Source of the DNA: Buxus sempervirens
Lineage: Eukaryota > Streptophyta > Magnoliopsida > Buxales > Buxaceae
Assembly: GCA_947561395.2 (NCBI GenBank)
Contig: OX387184.1
Span: 21,043,687 to 21,107,686 of the forward strand
Length of the DNA stretch: 64,000 nt
Reading direction: 5' to 3'
Part shown: one piece after another, positions 24,357 to 37,685 of the stretch
Position numbering within the stretch: the first letter of the stretch is position 1
How the letters are laid out: each line of letters opens with the position of its first letter
The notes under the pieces: generated by a model
Seen by the model: only the letters and a program-made list of their open reading frames with translations
What the model was told of the DNA's origin: nothing
Databases searched by the model: none
Program-made: the position numbers and the translations under genes

Positions 24357-25016
24357 AAGAAATGGTTTCAGTTAAAGGGTAGTTTAGGAAGAAATGGTTT
24401 GCACATTTTGAAGAAATTAATAATACCTTAATTAATTTGGGGAAAGTCATTGCGCCTGTACCAGAATTGGGTAAGAGATAAAAGCAAAAGGAAATGAAAA
24501 AATAAATGTATTTTGGTCGATAGTAAACAAGGATAAAAGTGAATGATAGATGATACAATTTTTTTTTGGTGGAGATGATAGATGATACAATAGTTGGTCA
24601 TCATAGCCGTGTAAGCAATTAACTGGGAGACAAAATTGATTAAAGTTTTATTACCAAAAAAAAAATTGATTAGAGTTTAAATTGAAAGGCAATTTGGGAT
24701 TGAAAGTTCAGTCGAGAATCTTCACTCCATTATAGATGGATAGATTATAAAATTCACCAAAAATAGGTTAAAACCCTAATTTTCTCAAAAATATAAGATT
24801 TGATTAGCTGTTTATTAGTAGTTTAATGTCGGACTTTGATTCGTTGGCTGAACTAAAAAAATTTTTTGGGATCATTGATTACAGAAACATGTATTCGTAT
24901 GAGACGCCATGCCAACTGAAAGCTAATTAAATAAGAGTTGGTGGGGAAATAGAGGAAGACAGAGACGGTATATAAGTAGGAAAGAAGGAAATTAAGGGAG
25001 AGAGACGAGTACTCAC
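24357..25016 (-). other. First part of the intron of methyltransferase gene 1
   Basis: Starts (on the minus strand) with the donor gtgagt at 25011-25016. AT-rich; two phrases containing gatagatgatacaat are duplicated at about 24543 and 24577. No gene of its own. Confidence 0.6.
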
Positions 25017-25166
25017 AGCAACTGCAGCTTGGCCATTTCCGGTGCCGGCATCCCATGCCAAGGAGTGACGAGAGGTGTGAGCTGCGAGCATCTTGTACCA
25101 TTCGCTCGGATACGTCGGGCGGGACTCCAGGTACACGTCCGCTTGCTTGTCGTACAATCCAGCCAT
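25017..25166 (-). CDS. SAM-dependent methyltransferase gene 1, exon 1
   Basis: Fifty codons from ATG (25164-25166) to the donor GCT/gtgagt. The frame reads MAGLYDKQADVYLESRPTYP, then SEWYKMLAAHTSRHSLAWDA and GTGNGQAAVA. The D-x-G-T-G-x-G motif at residues 39-45 is motif I, the glycine-rich SAM-binding loop. Phase 0 fits exon 2 at 15667-16305. The alternative that these are halves of two different genes is less likely, because each lacks its other half and they lie in the right order and strand. The intron between them is 8711 bp because retroelements entered it. Compared with gene 2 and copy 3, the TATA-like sequence upstream has decayed. Confidence 0.85.
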
Positions 25167-26999
25167 TTTGATCCCGGCGACTCTCTGTTGGACTCTTCTT
25201 TGTGATGGTGATAATGGAGGAGAACGAGGGGTTCACAGGATTATCTTGATGAAGTACCAAGAGTGCCCTATCACTAGTGGATATGTTTAAAAAGATTAAA
25301 AAGCAGAAACAACGGCACCAAAAAGATTTCAACTCAAACCGTGAGGATGATGATGTCAAGGGTGACGAAATTTGTTGTCATTGGTCTCGTCAATGGCACA
25401 GGTATGGTCAATTTTAACTTAACCAAGAGGAAGAGTTCAGCAATCTAGCCCAACAGGTGTTTTTTTGGGTAAGGATATAGCCCAACAGGCTGAGGTCCAT
25501 TTATTTTAAAGATGACCATGATTGAATTGGGTTTGCTTTGGTTGAATAGTGGTTGAAGCTTCAATCTATATTATTAGCAAAGCCAATTGGAGGGAATATT
25601 CCTCAAATTATAGCCTTTCCTTTTTCTCCATAGAAATGCGCACGTCAAATCAAAAAATCAATATTATTCGTCCACAAACATACTTACATTCAAATCCAAT
25701 CGAAACCACCCTTATCGTTATCATAACGACTTCCACAATACTGCAGTTCGCTCCTCGCGAACCTCTAGCGACTTAATCCCCAAGACTCCATCACTTTTTC
25801 AGTGTCTACTTTGCCTTCTCGATCTCTAGGTCTAGTGTCCAATTTGTCTGGCTTGCGGCGAACCTTCGTCTTCTTAGACGGCAAATTTCATCCGTTTCAA
25901 TGTCTTGGCTATTTTCTAGTGCCAAGTTCTTCGTTTAATATTTTTTAGTTTATAGATTTAATCTTTCATTCTCACCATTTGTATTTGCTTTTGCCACTAT
26001 TATTATGCATCTAAAGCATTAAATAAATGAAACCAGGTTTAGTTGCAGTCGGCCATGACTTGGCCAATCACTTTCACTTATTGTTTGATCTTCTCTTTCT
26101 ACTTGCTCTTTTTATCCATGCAAATGTCTAATTATTAGATTCAAAATATCAGGCTTAGGCAAATAAAAGCAAAGATCAGATCTTCTGTAGTGTTGAGTTC
26201 GTTCCGTGTAAATACTCAAGTTCCACTGAAACTAAAAAAAATTAACAAATCGATCTATATCTATACTATATATAAAGAGGACACAAGCTTGGGAAGCGTG
26301 CCAAAAAATACCCTTTTTTTCAATAATAACCTTCTAATATCATTTTGTTTTCTATATTTAGGTAGGTAACTTTATCTTTTTCATTTTTCACATTCCAAAA
26401 GATACCTTTCAATATTTCTTATCTCTTACATATCCTAAATCCTTTTTTCATTTTGCACTTTCAAAAATGCCCTTCAACAATTTTGTATCCTTTATATGTC
26501 CTAAACTTTTTATTTACATTTTTTATTTCACATCATTTTTCACTTTTAAGATTTTTCACTTTCCTAAATCTTTTTTCCATTCATTTTTCATTTTTATTTA
26601 CTGCACATGCATCCTACTATATAGTTTAGAGAAGAAAGATTGCCACTCCTATATAGTTCTAATTGTTGGTGATTAATCAATTTTTTCTTATCTCCAACAT
26701 CAGATTTTAACAAAATTAATTTGTCTAAAGGCAAATTAAGTCACATTAATTTGGACACAAGGATGGACTATCCTTGATGATTATAGACAAGCATAGAAAT
26801 CTATACTATATATAACGCGAGATTCCTAGAAAGGGTGCCAAATCATAATATATGATTTCTCAAAAGGCCCTTATACATCATTGTTAAGCCCTCAATTCAT
26901 TTAAAACTTACGAAATTGTTCTCTACCTTTTCTTTCTAGATACGTTCATTAATGAAAGGCCACAACCAATGCATGGAGACCAACCATTGAGCGTATAAC
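25167..26999. other. Intergenic DNA between methyltransferase genes 1 and 2, with Helitron-like starts
   Basis: Two Helitron-type 5' termini, tctatactatatataaagag (26260) and tctatactatatataacgcg (26800), lie 540 bp apart in the same direction. Each is followed by a phrase ending in gtgccaaa. No CTAG 3' ends were found for them, so they are truncated or decayed. Pyrimidine-rich AT DNA fills the rest. No gene is supported. Confidence 0.4.
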
Positions 27000-27000
27000 A

Positions 27001-28789
27001 TCAAACCTTTGGTATTTTACCAGCAAGCATGAAGGCTTTGTATGTCACAGTCCTAATCAAATTAGACCCACCCCAAGCACTCTCAAGCTCCTTGACCACT
27101 CCTTCAGACAAAAGCTCCACACCTCGCTCCTTCGCCTTCGTAACCGCCGACCATGACCTCAAAAAATTTATCAGTCCCTCGAAGCTTGACTCCTTAGGCA
27201 TGTCAAGCAACAATGGCTTCCCCTCGGACCCCAGACCAACGCTCTCAAAAGGGAAAGGAAGCGTTCGATAAGTATCGTGAACGTAGCGAATGTCGGGGTG
27301 AAAGAAGGGAAGTGCAGCTTCACTGAAGCGTTCCAAGGAGGAGTCAAACTCCGGGTTAACACTCAGGTTGTTGTAACCCCAGACAGCAATTAAACCTCCT
27401 GGGTTTCGCAGAAGGCGAGTCACCAGGGAGTAGAAGCTTGGCAGGTCAAACCAGTGCACGGCTTCAGCCGCAGTGACCAAATCTATGGAACCTTCACCTC
27501 CAAGCGATGTTAGAAGCTCGTCGTTGGAAAGTGAAAGTGGGGTGTGAATGTAGCGAACGCTGGGGTGTAGCGTGGCATGCTTTAGTTGCTCTTGGCTCAC
27601 GTCTGTGCCTATAACTTGGTCGTAGTGCTCTGCAAGCTGGTAAGAGAAATGAATATCTATTAGTCACTACACGTACGTTGTCACCAAAGTGGGATCGACG
27701 ACATGAACATATATTAAAATACTTAAAAGAAGGAAAGAAACACTGACCATGGGAAGCTCGAGTGACAAAATCCCACTCTTAACAACCAGAAGTTCATGCT
27801 GATAGGTGAGGGATGAAATTGTTTGCAATTTTAAGGTGCACCAGTTCTTGCTGTTGGAATGAAATGCTTATGCTTGGAGCATTACAAAAAGGAAAAAAGA
27901 AACAAAAAAGACAGTGACTACGAGATGCTTCACGTAGAAATATCCCATTCCAACAGCAGGAATCAATGCAACCTTGAATTGCATATGATTTCATCCCACT
28001 TTATATCTATATCAAATATAACACGAAGTGCCCCTCGGGAATCGTGCCAACTAAAATGTGCAAATTTCCAAAATAGCTCTTACACATCATTGTGAAGATT
28101 CATTAATAGAATGGTACAATAATCAAAACTGCCTCAACTTTTTAAAAACTTAATAATTAGTTTAAAACTATTACTCTTTCTTCATACGTGCAGTACTCTA
28201 CGTACATCCGGCTAGTAGGTGATGCGACTAATTAGTACCAAAACATCTCACGGATCGGTCACTAGATGTCTATGTTAACAATCAATGAACCTATAATTTT
28301 AAGCTTTTAGGTCCTTTGATCGTTACAAATATAAGATCTTCTAATTCGTAGTGGTAGATATTTAGGTTCTGTTTCAAATACAAAGATCTTCTAATTCGTA
28401 GTGGTCAATTTCGGGTTTTGATTCGTTGATTGATATTAAATTGTTGCAAGAATTTTGGGAAGAAGTGGTCAATATCGGGTTTTGATTCATTGAAAGGAGT
28501 TTTGGGATCATGATCATGGAAACATATGAGAAGTCAGGCCCCAACTGAAAATCTAAACAGGCAGTGGTGGGGGAATAGAGGAAGATGTACAGAGAAGGCA
28601 AGCACAAAAGAAGGAAATTAAGGGAGAGAGATGACTCACAGCAACTGCAGCTTGGCCATTTCCAGTGCCCACATCCCATGCCAAGGAGTGATGAGAGGTG
28701 TGAGCTGCAAGCATCTTGTACCATTCGCTCGGATACGTCGGCCGGGAGTCGAGGTACACGTCGGCTTGCTTGTCGAACAATCCGGCCAT
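27001..28789 (-). CDS. SAM-dependent methyltransferase gene 2 (two exons, intact)
   Basis: Exon 1 is 28640-28789, exon 2 is 27001-27636; the intron has GT/AG ends (gct/gtgagt, accag/cttgca) and phase 0. The protein has 261 residues, the normal family length. Motif I is D39-V-G-T-G-N-G45; the acidic residue after beta-2 is in HYDQVIGTD; AEAVHWFDLPSFY and LRNPGGLIAVWGYNNL follow; the C-terminus is TVTYKAFMLAGKIPKV. This is the plant Methyltransf_11 group of small class I enzymes that transfer a methyl group from S-adenosylmethionine; the substrate is not known. It looks soluble. It is the best preserved copy of a minus-strand tandem array (gene 1 downstream, broken copy 3 upstream). A MITE (27804-28001) and a Helitron (28006-28215) sit in its intron without touching splice sites. 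Confidence 0.88.
27804..28001. mobile_element. Short foldback MITE in the intron of gene 2
   Basis: Two arms of about 65 bp are inverted copies of each other: ggtgagggatgaaattgttt at the left against the reverse of gatttcatcccac at the right, sharing gctgttggaatg. The centre is A-rich. A clear target duplication was not found, so the superfamily is open. Confidence 0.6.
28006..28215 (+). mobile_element. Short non-autonomous Helitron (210 bp) in the intron of gene 2
   Basis: It begins TCTATATCAAATATAACACG (28006) after an A and ends CATCCGGCTAG (28215) before a T, with the hairpin acgtgcagtactctacgt just upstream of the end. It matches the plan of the Helitrons at 7086-7286 and 57095-57326. 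The insertion lies between splice sites and leaves both exons intact. Confidence 0.75.
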
Positions 28790-28897
28790 TTTCCGGGAAC
28801 TCTGACTTCACCGTTGAAGTGTTTGTGACAGTGGTGTAACAGGATGGAGGGGAGGCCGGGGTTTAGTGGATTCTCTTGACAAAGTACCAAGATTGCT

Positions 28898-28913
28898 CTA
28901 TTATAATATATAC
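28898..28913 (-). promoter_or_regulatory. Probable TATA box of methyltransferase gene 2
   Basis: The minus strand reads tatatattataatagagc about 110 bp upstream of the start codon, a fitting distance for a plant TATA element. The aligned place in copy 3 also has tatatataag, while gene 1 has a degenerate version. Confidence 0.5.
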
Positions 28914-29973
28914 CATATGGTGATGGCTATTAAGGAGAATTGATTAAGGAAATTTTGTGGTTTTCAATTTGAATAATGAGGGTGGTATAGAAGCCGGGTC
29001 TCACTGCATCAGCTCAGTGCATATGCTTACGTATGTGATTAGGTAAGTTTTCCAAAAGAAAAACAGCTCTGGCCAATCAAATATAAAACTATAATAATAG
29101 GACTTTATTAGTTTAAATGAAAAAAACACTTGAGGATTTGCTACTAATTCTTGCTTTTCTATCTAACATGTAGCAACTTGCCCCCTTAACAGATGATTAG
29201 CATCGAAAAATATAAAACTATAATAATAATTAAATCTTGTGTCCAAAAGGAGGCGATTTTGATAACATACAAGAAAATAATATATGTGTGTATGTTTTGT
29301 GTTGAACTTTTCTTATTGCCTGATTTTGACCTGTAGAGTCCTCGCCATCTCGGATTATAAAAGCATTCACCTCTTTCTCAAGTTGTTTACAAACAACCAA
29401 GAAAAAAAATTATGTAATAAGGCATAAGCTACTCCCAAAATGGACCAACTTATCAATTTGGTTGCATCGCTTACTGCAAAAGATTTGACGTTTGTTTTTT
29501 TATTTTTCATGGGTTAGCAAAAGACTAACAGTCGGAATCTCGCAACTTTTATACCCCGTTAGTACAATAGATGTAAAATCTGATCTCATAATGTCATAAA
29601 AAAACAGGAAAGGAATGTAAAGTAAATACATTGAGAAAACTTTAGGTATATATATACAGATATTTTTAGATATGTGAAAATAAAAAACTCTTTAAGATAT
29701 ATATGGATTTCATCGACTCTTAGAATTCCCTTTTGCTTTTGATTATAGCAAGATTTTATTAATAAATGTAGGTATTTTTGAAGTTAATGATTTTAAAAAG
29801 GATATTAATATAGTAGTATAGATATAGATAATTATTAGAGAGGTAAAATATAATTTATTTTTATATTCTTTATTAACATTCTTTTAAGTAGATAAGTACT
29901 GAAGAAAATAACTATAACATCTATTGTCACGAGATTGGTAAATATGGCATCAAGTTGGCCGGCCAATATTATG
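28914..29973. other. Upstream region of gene 2
   Basis: The phrase catcagctcagtgcatatgc near 29009-29025 is the undisturbed sister of the chromovirus insertion site at 50572/56201. Otherwise the stretch is AT-rich with no gene seen. Confidence 0.5.
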
Positions 29974-30883
29974 GCTCTAGGTAAGGTGCTTATCGGGTCG
30001 GGCCGACACGGGCACGGCATAGCCCAACACGCTTAAAGGGTGCCCGTGCTTGGCTCGGCCTGTGAGTGGCCCAGCACAGCACAGCTTGTGCCCTCAGCTC
30101 CTAGCGGGTCGTGCCTTGCCTAGGGGGCGGGCACATAGCACAACAAGGCACGGTGGCCCGGCATGTCCTCGTAATGGCCCAACGACCTGTCATGCCGGCA
30201 TGTGCAGCCCAAAAACGGCTAGCCGTTTTCCCCCCAAAGGTGTTTTTTACTTTTTTTTTTTTTTTTACAATTTTACTCCCAACAACTACATAACAGCCAT
30301 ATTAGGGTGGTATACTTGTAATTGACTGTAAATGACAATTTCTACCTTTCCGACAGTCATATTTGAGGGTAGAGGTGGTACAAAACCACTTTTGGTTTTC
30401 TATAAATAGACCTAACCCTTCCCACTACAAACCACACATCTTCTACAATTTCTCTTACTCTCTTTATCTCTGTAGTTATCAAGTAATTGTTTTTTTTCAA
30501 GGATAGAAGGCTTCAACTGCAAAGTTCAAACTTCATTCTCAAGAGGTATTCTTCTATTTAATTTTCCGATTTTAAATTCATTATAAATATTATATATATA
30601 AGTAAGTCTCTCCTTCCACCTTTTTGATTATTTGAAAGCCTAGTATAGTGGGTGACATACTGTGTAGCTAAGTGCATCTCTAGGAAAGTTTTATCACAAA
30701 GGACAAGATAATTGCCTAAGGAAATTGCGTTTTAAGTGGGACCATTTGTGACCCCTCAAGTTACTTGGGAATTTTTCCCGTACATTTTTGCGTACATTAT
30801 TCCTTACTTTACTATAGGTAGTGTATCAACAAAAAATTTATTATTATATTATTTATTAAGCAATTTTTTTTACAAATTTGAAA

Positions 30884-33800
30884 ATGGACCCTGGGCACCC
30901 TCATTACTTTAACACCAAGGAAAGGAAGTTTCTTAGACCCCTTTCTTATCCAGGTTTTTCTGAAGATTTTGATGAGACCCAACCTCCATATAGTGACCCT
31001 CCCATCCAATAGCATGACCCTGAGTGCCCTTATAACGCCCCAGATCAAAGTTACGTAATAACACCGTAACTCGTCTTCGAAGGTTAATATATAATACAGG
31101 ATCACAATATCAGAGTGAAGGAACAACATAAATACAACAATAACTACATAATCAGAGTACGCTAAACAACTCCCAAACTGAAATAACTCACAAGACCGAG
31201 CAACTATCTACAAGATTCGACTTCTCCAAGAGCAGCTAAAAACAAAACAGAAACAAACGGGATGAGATACGAATATCTCAGCGAGTAGCACATGCATGCA
31301 AAACAGTTATATCAGTTCTAAAATATACCACGATAAATAAACGAGCACAAATAATCTGGAAAAATACAATTGAGAATCCAAAATCATTATGATTCCAATA
31401 TCAGTTTTAACCAAGAGACCAACAGCAATAACAATCAATCATTGAATGGTCAATGACATGCCTATTGCTTAAATTAGTTAATCAACATGCCAAAGAGACA
31501 TCCACACCTCCATGTACACAGTTCCGGCCTACTTAGGGTTTTGGAACTCTGAAATGACAGCCTACTCAGGGTTTCGTCATCCAATGCCGGCCTACTCATC
31601 GGGTTTCAGCATTGACAACCAGGCCTACTCAGGGTTTCTGGCTGCTCTACATCAGTTGTGGCAACACACAAGGCCATGTGATTACACCAACACGCAATAA
31701 CATTTCATTACTAAGCTTAGACATGGATCCAGAACAAGCTAAACCAATAACCCATCTAAATTACAGCGTTTAAACATAATCCGATAAAATAGCGTGAAAA
31801 CCCACATTCATGTGATAACAAATCATGCATAGGTACTGCTCATCATGGGTCACTCCGAACCAGCTTACTCCCTCATGGAGTTCTTAAAATAAATTCTCAA
31901 ATAATTTTCCCAGAACAGAATAATATATGATTCAAACCGGCCACCGATATAAAACAATATTCAAGTAAATCATTCCTGAAGTGCACCGTGCATTCAAAGA
32001 TGAACTAGCATAATAGTGTAGATAAATTTCAGCAAAACAAATATGGTTTCAAAAACTGAATTTTCAGAAGTAAACACATTGTACAAAAACAATTACAGCA
32101 TCAAAACTTCGATTACACATAAATTAGCAAAACAGCTCCTAGATTCTCAATTTCGCTTTCATAATCCAAATCAATCAAAACGAAAGTCATAAAATCCTCA
32201 AAACACATTTTAGATGAGTGGAATAGTCTTAGGATCCCCTATAAAGTCACCATACCAAAATCAATCAATTCTGAGACAAAAAGTTTTGGACCTCAAAATA
32301 TTCTAAGTCTGGTTAAAAACGTTGACTTTTGGGATATAATTTTTCTAGACAAATCTACAAGGAGTTTCAGGCTCAAATTCTGGTTGTAGTCTAATGAAGG
32401 GTGAACAAATCTTCTGAAATTTTATGGTCTTTAAAGTCACTCATCTGGGTATCAAACTCAAAACAGGATTTTGATAAAAATCGGGAAAACTAGAAATTTA
32501 GGCATGAACTGAAAAGTTGACTTTTTATTGGTTGGGAATTGGACCTTGGGAATATTTTTATTGGTTCCAAATGGGGGGTAAAACCTTATTTACTTGTTCA
32601 TGTAATAAGGAAATGTTTTCAACAATTAAAACTCATTCAATCCATCTACACCTAGGTTTATACAAATTCATAAACTAATAAGCACCTAAAATTTTAATAA
32701 CACTAAGTTAGTTCCCATAGGTTAGCTTTTCTAAGGTAGAACCATCAAATTTTAGGTATAAACAATTAGCCGTACTTGGCTGATTTGGCGCTAACCTCTT
32801 GAGGTTGGTGCTAACCTCTTCAGGTTGGTGCTCCCTTAAGCATCAAGTCTAAGTTGAACCAGCGCTAACCTTTTAGCCAGATTGCAAAGGTTGGCGCCAA
32901 GCTGATTTTCCAACACGAACAAACAAACTTGCTGCTATGCTCAGATTCAACATGACTAAACAATTTCCTACAACCAAACTCAACAAATATTACCTCCTCT
33001 ATCTTTTAACAATCAAATAAACTTCAATCGGATTTAATTAAAACATAGATCACTCACTAATCAAATTTTCTCTTAAACTTGATCACCACCGAAGAACTAC
33101 CACACAGCATCTTGAACTTCAGGTTTAATCGAAATTTAATACACAAATCCGACGAAAACGAGTGCTACTCACCTGCTGTGGGATTCCTCTAGCTTAGCAA
33201 CTCAAATCTTCGACTGAGCACAACCGGCAGAAATTCCAACCTCCAAATTCTCTGCCGCTCACCTCTAATTTCTGATTCCTTTGCCAAAAGTTCCAAATCT
33301 GATTAGATCTGGACTCTATTCCATTTCCTTAAGAGATCGGCTACAAATTAAACTCGAACTTGACTTACCAGAACATTCCTTGTTCTACGATCGATCTGAA
33401 TATGATTCCACAGCTACAGTCACTCAAACATAGATCAGATCTTACCTCAATTTGATCTCCGACCACCTCCATTGCTGATCCTGAAATCTCCTCCTTCTCT
33501 TCTCCACAAACCTTGTTGAACTCCAGCAGCAACAACCTCCTCTGACCAATTCAAGCGAAACCCTAGAACTCCAACACAGCTCTATTTATAAGCTTTCGAT
33601 GGCGCTCAAATGCCAAACTCATTTCATAATTGCCCTCGTGCTCGCCTACCAATGCTTCATACATGGTCAACCTCTTAAGCTCGTGATTCGATGCTTGCAC
33701 CGATACCGCACTACCTATATTAGTCTCTCATTTGCTCATATCAAATTTTATACACATTATTATTATTAAATTAAAACTTACCCTCGCTCACTCCACCACC

Positions 33801-34740
33801 GAACCACCAAAACCCAACCCATGAAAATCCAATGACTGATCTTTCCTTCTTATAATAATTCATCTTATCTAAATTTTGAAATTTTCCCTAATTAAATGAA
33901 TTAACAAATATAAAATTCAAATTTTAATTTTATTAGAATTTGGGGTTTTACAGCCCTCCCATCCAAGATCCCACAGAAATGGGATCATCTTCCATACCAC
34001 CTAGGAGCAGCAAGAGGACTAGAACCTCTGGTGTCTGGCAAAATTTTGCAATTCAAATTATAGAGAGGGCAGTTTGTAACCACTGCAAAAAATATTTTCG
34101 TTGCAAAAGTTCAGATGGTACAGACCACTTGCAACGGAATTTTCAGAAATGCCTTCCAAAACATGGCCAACAAGACCCTAGGCAAGCCCAACTTTCCACC
34201 GATAGCTCCAATTTGGGTAGCTTTGTTTCTAGCCAAGAAGAGACTAGGCAAGAAATTGTCAAGTGGGTAATACAATAAGAATTACCCTTTATACTAATAG
34301 AAAGTAAACTAGCACCAGGATATAAACCCTTCTCATGCCACAATCTAAGAAGTGATGCTATAACATTATATAAAAGAATGAAAAAACATTAATAGAAATT
34401 TTTTCAAACTGTAGTTTTAAGGTGGTTTTAACCTCAGATATCTGGACAAGTAGACAAAACATAAGTTATTTAGCATGGTGGAAGCAAAATCAAGCTAATT
34501 ATCCTGTGCTTTCCTCCATGGCACGTGATCTACTAACGGTTTCGGTGTCCACAATTGCATCGGAATCAACTTTTAGTGCAGGTGGACAATTACAGGAGCA
34601 GATTAACGCCAAAGATGGTGCAAATATGTGTCTATCTGGCAGATTAGCTAAGGGCGGAACTAAGAGATTAGGAATATACTGATGATCAACTTATTGGAGA
34701 CTTTGATGATTTGACTATTGACGAATTTAGTCTTCCAGAT
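30884..34740 (+). pseudogene. Remnant hAT transposase gene, split by a solo LTR
   Basis: The frame opens MDPGHPHYFNTKERKFLRPL at 30884. It is interrupted at 31030 by the solo LTR and resumes at 33953 with SSIPPRSSKRTRTSG. Then comes a BED zinc finger (AVCNHCKKYFRCKSSDGTDH with a following Cys), which binds the element ends. At 34422-34465 LTSDIWTSRQNISYL resembles the first catalytic-Asp region of hAT transposases. The sequence then jumps to the C-terminal WWKQNQANYPVLSSMARDLL and STIASESTFSAGG (from 34474), so most of the catalytic core is missing. A stop occurs before the solo-LTR junction, another at 34276-34278, and the tail is frameshifted relative to the copy at 2701-3077. It cannot make active transposase. 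Confidence 0.8.
31031..33952 (+). mobile_element. Solo gypsy-type LTR (2.9 kb) inside the hAT transposase gene
   Basis: It starts tataacgccccagatcaaag (31031) and ends ggggttttaca (33952), flanked by a perfect 5-bp duplication gccct (31026-31030 and 33953-33957). The start and the phrases atctcagcgagtagca and gcatgca near 31280 match the solo LTR at 8871. A 16-bp phrase like ggcctactcagggttt recurs four times at 31525-31650, and ggcgctaacct-type phrases recur at 32790-32900. No internal region remains. Confidence 0.85.
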
Positions 34741-35204
34741 TAGTCTAAGTTTTATTATATTTGTTGTAATCAATGTAAAAGTTTCTTTTTAGAAACTTTC
34801 CTTTCTCTTTTTTTTCTGAGATTACAAATGAAAGATAGATGAGAGGGTGCCAACCTAGTTAGGATGTGCTCATACTATAGTGATGCAGCATTATTTGTGC
34901 AAGTGTATTATGTATAAGTATTGTTGCATTTGCAAAGTTGCATTTGTAAGAAATAATTAATTTAAATTTTTTTTAGAAAATTCTATCGCAATATGTGTAA
35001 GAAATTTTTGTGAATAATAATTATATTTTTTCAGAATTTTCTGTGTTTTTTTCCATTTTTGTCTATTTTCTATAGTTTTTTGCAAAAAAAAAATAGCTCA
35101 GGCCCGGGGGACCCCGCTTGGCCCGGCACGACTCAGTCTTAGCCTTGCCACGAGCTAGGTCGTACCTAGGGTATTGGGTAACAGCCTGCCAGGCATGAGC
35201 TAAA

Positions 35205-37685
35205 TGTGCGCACCCCCCGATTCCGGGTTTCGGGCCGCACGACGAGGTGCATGTAGAAGTGATGCTCGCCTCGGGACTGATTTTGGTTTGGAGTCGCCAC
35301 TGCCTGAGATGTGCAGGCAGACACAAAGGGGGCACCTATTCGGGCCTAATTAATCTGGTCTGCGGCTTATTAGAGCTCTGAGCAAGTTCTCGGTTACGTC
35401 TAGGGAAGCCCAAAGACACCCTAGCCCGCCCCGTCGATTGACAGGTCCCGTGGGTCTCCTTGGTCTGAGTCAACTTAGTTCTCACCCAATTTCTAAGCCA
35501 GCATGCACACTTATTTGGTCTGGTGGGGACCGTTGATGGTGTGGGTCCCCTTTTATTTGATTTTATCTTTTTATTTAGCGGAATGGGTCGGACCCGGGTC
35601 CCGTTGGAAGACCCGTGGGCTGCCATGGTTGGGCCTTGGGCCCAGCTGGGTTATTGGGTAACCCATTTGGTTATTTTATTATTTTATTTATTTACACTTT
35701 AGGTTTGGGCTTAGTGGGCTTGGATTTGGCCCATTAGCCAAGGGTCAAAGGGCCTGGGCCTGTTTATTGAAAACAGGCCTGGTACGGGCCAGTCAAAAGT
35801 GGGCCCCACAAGTGGGCAAAAGGGGGGTCTTGATGGGCCCATCTAGGCCCATAGTCCAAAAATGGGCTTGAGACAGCCCAAGTTGTTAAAGGGGTCGGTT
35901 CAGGCCGGTTTAGGCCGGATCAAGTCCAATTGGACCGAGAAATTACATTTTTTAAGTTACATTCATATTGGACCGTATTTTCTATACGGTCCACCTTGCC
36001 CGTGGATGAATTACGGTCTTCCTCGCCCGTGAAGAAAATACGGTCCCGCCCGGACCGGCCTGAGTTTACGGGCGCAACTAGTTTTGCACTTTTGCAGCCG
36101 ATTCTTTTCGGGATCAATCCCGTAGCCTTCTTAGGAGGTTTCTGCAATTGAGGTTGAAGTTTCCAGCTTCTCCAGATTCTGTGCTTGCTTCATTTGGTTC
36201 AAAATGTCATTTTTCTTCTTCCTTCTGTCCCCTTTTTTTTTTTATTTGGAAAACCACACCTTCCTATAGTGATTCATGATTAGTCTTAAGGGAAGAAAAG
36301 GGAAAATTACAGGGGATAGTTCATGGAGGATGAATTCTTCTTGTCCTTCCAAATGGATCCATTGAATGGATCTTATAACCTTTTCATTCTTTTTCTTTGG
36401 ATTTCTTCTTTCTCTTTTATATGGACATTAAAACTTGTATAGAAGAATCTTATCAACAACAAACAAAAGGATTAGTAGACAATGTAATAAAGCAACAGAA
36501 ATTTAATACTCTTTAAATAAAGAAGTTTATGTATGTATTGAAATGAAATTTAAAAGAAAACATTACCACACTCTTAGCTCTTTGTTTAGATGATCTTGAG
36601 GTCCTCCGAGAATTTTGGCAGCGCTTCCGCGTCTTCTGAAAATTCTAGAATTGGTTTTGACAGGGGTTTGATAGGTTGTTTATGTTTACAAGATGAAAAG
36701 AGGGAATTAGGACATGGTTTTGGTAAGATAGGGGTATTTTAGGAATAAAAAAGGTTTGGGTTGAGGGGGTGGCAGCATTTGGGCAGGGGTTGGCCGTGAG
36801 AATATCAGGGGAGGAAGAAGAGGTCGGCCAAGGGATCAGGCTTGTTGAAATGAGGGGGGTGGCCTCTCTATTTATAGGCAAAATTTTCGTGCCCGTATTT
36901 GAAGTACGGGCGTGCCTTGCCCGTACTTCAAGTACGGGCGTGCCTTGCCCGTAATTCAAATACGGGCGAAAAACGAATATTTGCAATTATCGCAGATTCG
37001 GCCGTACGGGACGCGTGTCCCGCCGTACGGCGCCGCGTGTCTTCTTCCAGAAGCTTGCCCGTATTTCAAATACGGGCATGCCCTGCCCGTAATTGAAATA
37101 CGGTCCAGCACGTTTTTAAAATGTTTGGATTTCAAGCCTTTATTCAATTTGGTTTATTTAAAGATTTTTATCCGATTTTTTGATTATTTTATTATAAAAA
37201 CGAGATTCTTTTATTAAAATATTATTAAAAAATAAAGATATTTTATTAAATGATTATTTTATTTATTTAACTCATTTATTCTGCTTTTTGCTGTTGTTTT
37301 GCCACATGGGCAGCTTTCTTTAAAACTTCAACTGCCCATAACTTCTCCGTCTGATGTCCGATTTTAGCAAATTTGATGTCGTTGGAATCAGCTCGGAACA
37401 TAATATCCACTGGGATCAAATTGGGCAGTTGAATTGGGGTCGAGCAAAAAGTCAACTTTCGCTCCCCCAAAAGTTTGACCGGTTCATAACTTTCTTATCC
37501 GGACCCCGATTCTGGCAAACTCAGTTGCGTTAGAACCGTGTCGAAATGCTCTTTTCAATGAGAGTAAGTTTGATGGCCAATTCTCTTTGGATCAAAAAGT
37601 CAATTTTTGACCCCCTCAGGGTTTGACTTTTAATTTGTCTTTTCATTTTTCTTTATTTTGGGGGTGCAAAAATCAGGTGTCTACA
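35205..37685 (-). repeat. 3' LTR of the 13-kb element
   Basis: Nearly identical to 45751-48230. On the minus strand it starts tgtagacacctgatttttgc and ends ggggggtgcgcaca. It has a TATA box (36868-36876) and the palindrome array (about 36888-37110). Confidence 0.92.

Noticed and set aside
26260-26810. Two Helitron-like starts as a full Helitron pair
   Set aside because: No CTRR ends with hairpins follow them, so only partial remnants are recorded.
36645-37217. Open frames duplicated exactly at 47253-47762
   Set aside because: They are LTR sequence present in both LTRs of the 13-kb element and match no protein.
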